DNA of 19,053 nt from Balneolia bacterium. GTDB taxonomy: Bacteria; Bacteroidota; Rhodothermia; Balneolales; Cyclonatronaceae. Below, in pieces: positions 14,005-19,053 of the stretch. The notes under the pieces are model-generated. The model did no database searches and had not been told where the DNA came from. It worked only from the letters and a program-made list of their open reading frames with translations. A program made the translations under genes and the position numbers. The stretch is from the NCBI GenBank assembly GCA_003566395.1, contig PXDL01000283.1, positions 1 through 19,053 on the forward strand. The letters run 5' to 3'. The number at the start of each line of letters is the position of its first letter. Position 1 is the first letter of the stretch.

Positions 14005-17000
14005 ATGGACAGACAATCGAAATCATTTCAACAATTAACTGAAATACTGAAACAGCGAATCATGGTGCTTGACGGCGCGATGGGAACTATGATTCAGGAG
14101 TATAAGCTGAATGAAGAAGATTTCCGGGGTGAACGGTTCAGAGACAGCTCCGTTAATCTGAAAGGCAATAACGATTTATTGAGCATCACGCAGCCGGACA
14201 TCATAAAAAAGATACATACACAGTTTCTGCTGGCCGGTGCGGATATCATAGAGACCAACACCTTCAGTTCCAATGCGGTTTCCCTGGCCGATTACGAACA
14301 GGAGGATCTGGCCTATGAACTGAACCTTGTTTCCGCAACACTGGCTCGTGAAGCGGCTGAGGCCGTCACCCTGCAAAACCCGGACAAACCACGATTCGTA
14401 GCCGGTGCCATTGGCCCCACCAACCGCACGCTTTCCATGTCGCCGGATGTAAATGATCCCGGGTACCGTGCCATTTCTTTTCAGGAACTTGCCGACGCTT
14501 ACTATGAGCAAATCCGGGGCCTCACAGACGGGGGGGCAGATATTTTGCTTGTAGAGACAATATTTGACACTTTGAATGCAAAAGCTGCGCTGTACGCCAT
14601 CCAAAAGCATGCGGAAGATACCGGGACAGTTCTCCCGATTATGATTTCAGGTACCATTGTGGATCAAAGCGGGCGCACACTTTCCGGACAGACCACGCGT
14701 GCATTCTGGACCTCGCTGATGCATACACCGAACCTGCTGTCGATAGGGTTGAACTGCGCACTCGGCTCGAAGCAGATGCGGCCGTTTATCAAAGAGCTTT
14801 CCGATCATGCCAACGTTTTTACGAGCCTCTATCCCAACGCCGGTCTTCCGAACGAGTTTGGTGAGTATGACGAATCGCCTGAATTTTTCGGAAAAGAAGT
14901 AGGCGAGTATTTAAGTGATGGCTTTCTGAATCTGGTAGGCGGCTGCTGCGGTACCACGCCGGAGCATATTCGTGAAGTTGCTGAAAAAGCAGCTGAGAAC
15001 AAGCCGAGAAAAGATAAACAACGTCCGAAGCTGTTAAGCTTGTCCGGCCTTGAACCATTTGTGGTTACGCCCGAAACGAACTTCGTAAATGTGGGTGAGC
15101 GGACAAACGTAACAGGCTCGCCCCGTTTTTCCCGGTTGATCAAAGAAGGAAATCTGGATGAAGCCCTCTCGGTAGCACGTCAGCAGGTGGAAAACGGAGC
15201 CCAAATCATCGATATCAATATGGATGAGGGGATGTTGGATTCCGAGTCACTAATGCGTCAGTTTCTTAATTTATTAGCAGGTGAACCGGATATTTCACGT
15301 GTTCCGGTAATGATAGATTCGTCTAAATGGAGCGTGCTAAAGGCGGGCCTGGAGAGCACTCAGGGAAAATGCGTCGTAAACTCTATCAGTTTGAAGGAGG
15401 GTGAGGATGCCTTCAAAAAGCAGGCCCGTGAAATAATGCGTTACGGAGCTGCTGCTGTTGTGATGGCGTTCGATGAGCAAGGACAGGCCGATGTCTATGA
15501 ACGGAAAATTGAGGTATGCAAACGGGCGTACCATGTTCTGGTTGATGAAGTAGGGTTCCCGCCCGAGGATATCATTTTTGATCCCAACATCCTCACCGTG
15601 GCCACAGGAATTGAGGAGCATAACACCTACGCTCTCGATTTCATCAACGCCACCCGGTGGATTAAGGAAAACCTGCCCTATGCTAAAGTAAGTGGAGGAG
15701 TGAGCAATATTTCGTTTTCGTTCAGGGGGAATAACCCGATACGTGAAGCTATGCACTCGGCCTTTTTATACCATGCCATCCGCGCGGGCCTGGATATGGG
15801 AATCGTAAACGCAGGAATGCTTGAAGTATATGACGACATTCCCAAAGAGCTGCTCGAAAAGGTTGAAGACGTATTGCTAAACCGCCGACCGGATGCCACC
15901 GAAAGGCTGGTGGATTTTGCAGAAACCTATGCAGCCGGTTCTAAAACCAAAGAGAAAAAGAACCTTGAGTGGCGGAACGGTACACCGGAAGAGCGGCTTA
16001 AGTACGCCTTGCTTAAAGGAATTGTGGACTACGTGGAAGCAGACACCGAAGAAGCCCGCCAAAAATATGATGAGCCGCTGGAAGTAATCGAAGGCCCGCT
16101 GATGGACGGGATGAATGTAGTAGGTGATCTGTTCGGAGCCGGGAAAATGTTTTTGCCGCAGGTGGTAAAAAGTGCGCGCGTGATGAAGAAATCGGTAGCG
16201 GTACTAATTCCATATATAGAAGAAGCGCAGCGAAAAGCCGACACGCAGACCAAGAAAGCGAGCGTGCTCCTCGCTACGGTAAAGGGTGATGTGCACGATA
16301 TCGGGAAAAATATTGTGTCGGTAGTACTGGCGTGCAATAATTATGACGTTATCGATCTCGGAGTAATGGTACCGGCCGAAAAAATTCTGGAAGAGGCTGT
16401 AAAACAAGATGTTGATGTGATCGGCCTGAGCGGGTTAATTACCCCTTCCCTTGACGAAATGGTTCATGTGGCCTCGGAAATGGAAAGGCTTGGCATGAAG
16501 CTTCCGCTGCTTATCGGCGGAGCTACGACTTCGCGGATACATACGGCCGTTAAAATAGCGCCTCGGTACAGCGGCCCGGTCATTTATGTGCTGGATGCCT
16601 CCAGAAGTGTACCCGTAGTTAGCCGGCTGACAACAGAGAGTCAGAAAGCGGCCTATGTGAACGAAATAGCCGATGAATACGCAGAGCTGGCAGCCGGACA
16701 CGCCAAAAAAGGTGAGCGTAAAAAATACCTTCCCTTTAAAAACGCCGTAGCAAACAAAACTCCAATCGAATGGAAACAGGAAGATATTATCCGTCCACGT
16801 AAAACCGGCATTACGGTTTTTGATGATGTGGACCTGAATCGCATCAGGGATTATATAGACTGGACTCCTTTCTTCATAACATGGCAGTTGACGGGCAAAT
16901 ACCCCGCGATTTTTGAGGATGATACGGTGGGTGAGCAGGCCCGATTGTTGTTTGAAGACGCCAACAGTCTGCTGGACGATATCATAGCATCAAAACAGCT

Positions 17001-17733
17001 TCAGGCCAAAGCGGTAGCAGGAATTTTCCCCGCGAATGCCGCCGGAGAAGATATTGAAGTGTACGGCGATGAAAGCCGCACCGAAGTAAAAGCGGTGTTT
17101 AGGATGCTCCGGCAGCAGACCCAAAAAAGAAGAGGTCAGCCGAACAAGAGCCTGGCCGATTATGTCGCACCTAAAGAGAGCGGGGTTAAAGATTACATCG
17201 GTGGGTTCGCCGTAACATCAGGAATCGGTATAGAAAAAATTCTTCGTCGTTTTAAGGCCGAGCACGACGATTACAACAGTATAATGGTCAAAGCCGTAGC
17301 CGACCGGCTGGCCGAGGCGATGGCCGAGTTTATGCATGAACACCTGCGTAAAGAGCTTTGGGGGTATGCCCCGGATGAAGACTTCACAAATGATGAGCTT
17401 ATTAGAGAAGCCTATCGTGGAATACGGCCCGCGCCCGGTTATCCGGCCTGCCCCGATCATACCGAAAAAGCCACTCTTTTTGAACTGCTTGATGTAGAAC
17501 GAAACACAGGCATCACCCTTACAGAGTCCTTTGCGATGTATCCGGCTGCTTCGGTCAGCGGACTCTATTTTGCTCATCAGGAGGCGGAATATTTCAGAAT
17601 CGGGAAACTCAACCGTGATCAGATAAAGGATTACGCCCGGCGAAAAAACATGCCTCTGGAAGAATGCGAACGCTGGCTGGCGCCCAATCTCGGTTATGAA
17701 CCGGAAGCCGTTTCAGCGGCTGTTAAGGGATAG
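14005..17733 (+). CDS. metH: Cobalamin-dependent methionine synthase
   Basis: This 1242-residue enzyme moves the methyl group of 5-methyl-THF through cobalamin to homocysteine, giving methionine and THF. All four modules are present. The homocysteine domain (1 to about 330) has zinc ligands C251 (NCALG) and C314/C315 (GGCCGT). The pterin domain (about 355-620) contains NVGERTNVTGS at 362-372. The cobalamin module (about 655-890) has DVHDIGKN at 763-770, its histidine being the lower axial ligand. The AdoMet reactivation domain (about 900 to the end) has RPAPGYPACPDH at 1141-1152. Length is normal, and no frameshift is seen. The gene lies 38 bp after the malic enzyme gene, leaving no room for a SAM or cobalamin riboswitch, so regulation, if any, would act upstream of the malic enzyme gene or by other means. 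Confidence 0.98.
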   Translation: MDRQSKSFQQLTEILKQRIMVLDGAMGTMIQEYKLNEEDFRGERFRDSSVNLKGNNDLLSITQPDIIKKIHTQFLLAGADIIETNTFSSNAVSLADYEQEDLAYELNLVSATLAREAAEAVTLQNPDKPRFVAGAIGPTNRTLSMSPDVNDPGYRAISFQELADAYYEQIRGLTDGGADILLVETIFDTLNAKAALYAIQKHAEDTGTVLPIMISGTIVDQSGRTLSGQTTRAFWTSLMHTPNLLSIGLNCALGSKQMRPFIKELSDHANVFTSLYPNAGLPNEFGEYDESPEFFGKEVGEYLSDGFLNLVGGCCGTTPEHIREVAEKAAENKPRKDKQRPKLLSLSGLEPFVVTPETNFVNVGERTNVTGSPRFSRLIKEGNLDEALSVARQQVENGAQIIDINMDEGMLDSESLMRQFLNLLAGEPDISRVPVMIDSSKWSVLKAGLESTQGKCVVNSISLKEGEDAFKKQAREIMRYGAAAVVMAFDEQGQADVYERKIEVCKRAYHVLVDEVGFPPEDIIFDPNILTVATGIEEHNTYALDFINATRWIKENLPYAKVSGGVSNISFSFRGNNPIREAMHSAFLYHAIRAGLDMGIVNAGMLEVYDDIPKELLEKVEDVLLNRRPDATERLVDFAETYAAGSKTKEKKNLEWRNGTPEERLKYALLKGIVDYVEADTEEARQKYDEPLEVIEGPLMDGMNVVGDLFGAGKMFLPQVVKSARVMKKSVAVLIPYIEEAQRKADTQTKKASVLLATVKGDVHDIGKNIVSVVLACNNYDVIDLGVMVPAEKILEEAVKQDVDVIGLSGLITPSLDEMVHVASEMERLGMKLPLLIGGATTSRIHTAVKIAPRYSGPVIYVLDASRSVPVVSRLTTESQKAAYVNEIADEYAELAAGHAKKGERKKYLPFKNAVANKTPIEWKQEDIIRPRKTGITVFDDVDLNRIRDYIDWTPFFITWQLTGKYPAIFEDDTVGEQARLLFEDANSLLDDIIASKQLQAKAVAGIFPANAAGEDIEVYGDESRTEVKAVFRMLRQQTQKRRGQPNKSLADYVAPKESGVKDYIGGFAVTSGIGIEKILRRFKAEHDDYNSIMVKAVADRLAEAMAEFMHEHLRKELWGYAPDEDFTNDELIREAYRGIRPAPGYPACPDHTEKATLFELLDVERNTGITLTESFAMYPAASVSGLYFAHQEAEYFRIGKLNRDQIKDYARRKNMPLEECERWLAPNLGYEPEAVSAAVKG

Positions 17734-17956
17734 AATTGCGACCCGGATTGCGGGCTTTATTTCCGGATGTATGACTGCTTACCGCTGTTTTTCAGGAGTG
17801 GTAACGAGTCATTTACTTTTTTTAACCGGGCCGGTTCCAATTATGCCTCATATTTTCCATATTAGGGAATCGAACCGGCACCGCATATGTCGCGTCTGAC
17901 AGTTTCCCAATTCGCTGCCGGGAAAGTTGAATCAAGCATCTTTAAAAATAGGGTAT
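17734..17956. other. Intergenic region after metH, with a weak terminator candidate
   Basis: CCCG/CGGG (17742-17745 with 17751-17754) forms a 4-bp hairpin followed by CTTTATTT, a weak terminator for metH. The minus strand near 17870 contains GGTTCGATTCC, which looks like a tRNA T-loop, but its stem does not pair and no cloverleaf exists. The rest must hold the promoter of the next gene. No coding region is supported. Confidence 0.35.
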
Positions 17957-19053
17957 ATGAAAAAAGAGATACAGAAGTTCATCATGCTTGCAGCCGTATT
18001 AGTGCTGTCGTCCACCGCTTTTAAAGCCACGGCTCAAATAGGAAACACAGGTGAACTGTTGCGGGCCGGACTGGATGATGCAGATATTTTGGTGACCGAA
18101 TATATACGTCCCTATGCCGAGGGTTTCGGAGCTGTTAATAATACCGGATGGATCAGCTCTGCGGGTACACACGGTGTTTTAGGTTTTGATATTTCGCTTC
18201 GCGTAGGTGCTGCGGTTGTCCCTGACAGCCGGAATAGTTACGATATGAGCGAGTTCGAGTTTAATAATCTGCGGCTTGTGAACCCCGATGACTCCATAAC
18301 GCCTACCATAAGCGGGGAGAACCGGTCGGGGCCAAGAGTTGAGGTTTTCCAGCGTGTGGAACAGTTAGATACCGATTTTCCGATTTATGAGTTCGATATG
18401 CCGACCGGATTGGGGTTCGGCTATGCTTTAGCTCCTATGGCCCAGCTAAGCGTAGGTCTTCCGTTTGATACCGATGTATTGCTTCGGTTTGTGCCGGAAA
18501 CAACATTCGGAGATTACGGAGGGATAAGTATGTTCGGGCTTAGCATCAAACATGAAATCAATCAATGGATTCCGGTTTATCTGCCGGTTGACATATCATT
18601 TCTCGGAGGGTTTTCGCAAATCGGGCTGACGGGAAATTATACGGTTGCGCCGAGAAGTAACGACTACGACCAGGATCCTGATAATCTGGATCGGCCCGAA
18701 ACATGGAGCGGACAACGTGCGGTTCTCGGCAGTTCATCATGGCATATAAACGGGATAGTAGGGCGAACCGTCGGTCCGCTTAGCGTCTATACCGGGATCG
18801 GGATGCAGGGATCTACCATGAAAATTGACTTTGAGGGAACATACCCGACTGTAAATTTAGAGCTGGATAGCCAGGGGCAGCCTGTTCGTATCCTGAGTTC
18901 GGCTACCGATCCACTGGAGGTAAATGTCGACCCCGGATCAACCTTTCGCACGATGGTTGGGGCGAGCGCGCGTTTCGCATTTCTGCGTTTTTCTGCCGAA
19001 ATCACCTATGCAGACTATGCGGTGCTGAATTTGGGAGTTGGTGTAGGCTTCAG
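17957..19053 (+). CDS. DUF6588-like exported beta-barrel protein (3' end outside window)
   Basis: An open frame starts at ATG 17957 and runs without a stop to the window edge, about 365 codons. The N-terminus MKKEIQKFIMLAAVLVLSS is a clear Sec signal peptide, with cleavage likely after ATA (residues 24-26) before QIGN. The mature start GELLRAGLDDADILVTEYIRP, then a segment on placement near AGFNNTGW-like residues (read here as EGFGAVNNTGW at about 56-66) and LGFDISLRVGAAVVP (about 76-90), resembles DUF6588 proteins of Bacteroidota. Alternating strands and aromatic-glycine turns (FGYALAP, YTVAPRS, FAFLRFSAEITYADYAV) suggest an outer-membrane beta barrel. Function is unknown. A TAGGG motif lies just before the ATG. 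The C-terminus is not visible, so the length cannot be judged. Confidence 0.75.
   Translation, partial: MKKEIQKFIMLAAVLVLSSTAFKATAQIGNTGELLRAGLDDADILVTEYIRPYAEGFGAVNNTGWISSAGTHGVLGFDISLRVGAAVVPDSRNSYDMSEFEFNNLRLVNPDDSITPTISGENRSGPRVEVFQRVEQLDTDFPIYEFDMPTGLGFGYALAPMAQLSVGLPFDTDVLLRFVPETTFGDYGGISMFGLSIKHEINQWIPVYLPVDISFLGGFSQIGLTGNYTVAPRSNDYDQDPDNLDRPETWSGQRAVLGSSSWHINGIVGRTVGPLSVYTGIGMQGSTMKIDFEGTYPTVNLELDSQGQPVRILSSATDPLEVNVDPGSTFRTMVGASARFAFLRFSAEITYADYAVLNLGVGVGF

Noticed and set aside
13043..14026. 327-codon minus-strand frame opposite the malic enzyme gene
   Set aside because: It is antisense to a gene with all malic-enzyme motifs; composition is typical of a mirror frame.
17850..17900. 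tRNA-like T-loop (GGTTCGATTCC) on the minus strand
   Set aside because: The T-stem pairs at only two positions and no acceptor or anticodon stem can be placed at the right distances.

Overview
The window looks like chromosome of a Bacteroidota-type bacterium, most plausibly a Balneolota/Balneolaceae relative. This is an inference from gene content and not from any marker RNA. The clues are the ribosomal trio rpmB-rpmG-DUF4295, which is a signature of this group; a lipoprotein of the 6-bladed beta-propeller type; a DUF6588-like exported barrel protein; weak or absent Shine-Dalgarno sequences; and mid-GC coding DNA. No rRNA, tRNA, CRISPR array, transposase or phage gene was found.

Layout. (a) 154-1821, minus: formate-tetrahydrofolate ligase (fhs). 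(b) 2109-4060: a compact, visibly AT-richer restriction-modification locus. It has a beta-class DNA methyltransferase (plus strand) tail to tail with a MjaI-family restriction endonuclease, which is translationally coupled to a 69-residue controller (C) protein. A C-box operator of the classic GACT-N3-AGTC type lies upstream of the C gene. (c) 4191-8092, minus: a short-chain dehydrogenase with a Tat-like leader, a two-domain vicinal-oxygen-chelate (ring-cleaving dioxygenase type) protein, and a cyclic-nucleotide-domain/patatin phospholipase of the NTE type. (d) 8552-9718, plus: a beta-propeller lipoprotein, convergent with an S9 prolyl-oligopeptidase-family peptidase (9779-11719, minus), with a strong bidirectional terminator between them. 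(e) 11883-12557: the rpmB-rpmG-DUF4295 operon with a clear intrinsic terminator. (f) 12779-17733: a short malic enzyme followed 38 bp later by full-length cobalamin-dependent methionine synthase (metH). (g) 17957 to the window end: a partial DUF6588-like exported protein.

How the genes work together. Fhs loads formate onto tetrahydrofolate and MetH consumes methyl-tetrahydrofolate to make methionine, so both ends of the window carry one-carbon metabolism, but in separate transcription units. Malic enzyme supplies pyruvate and reducing power. The rest is housekeeping and accessory.

The most interesting region is the R-M locus. The enzyme family suggests the target CTAG. Reading the whole window by eye I find only two CTAG tetramers, both inside this locus: one in the methyltransferase gene and one 6 bp from the C-box. 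About 74 would be expected by chance. This suggests strong CTAG avoidance in the host and a possible methylation-sensitive input into C-gene control. The R-M system is of a known type; its regulatory arrangement is the part worth checking.
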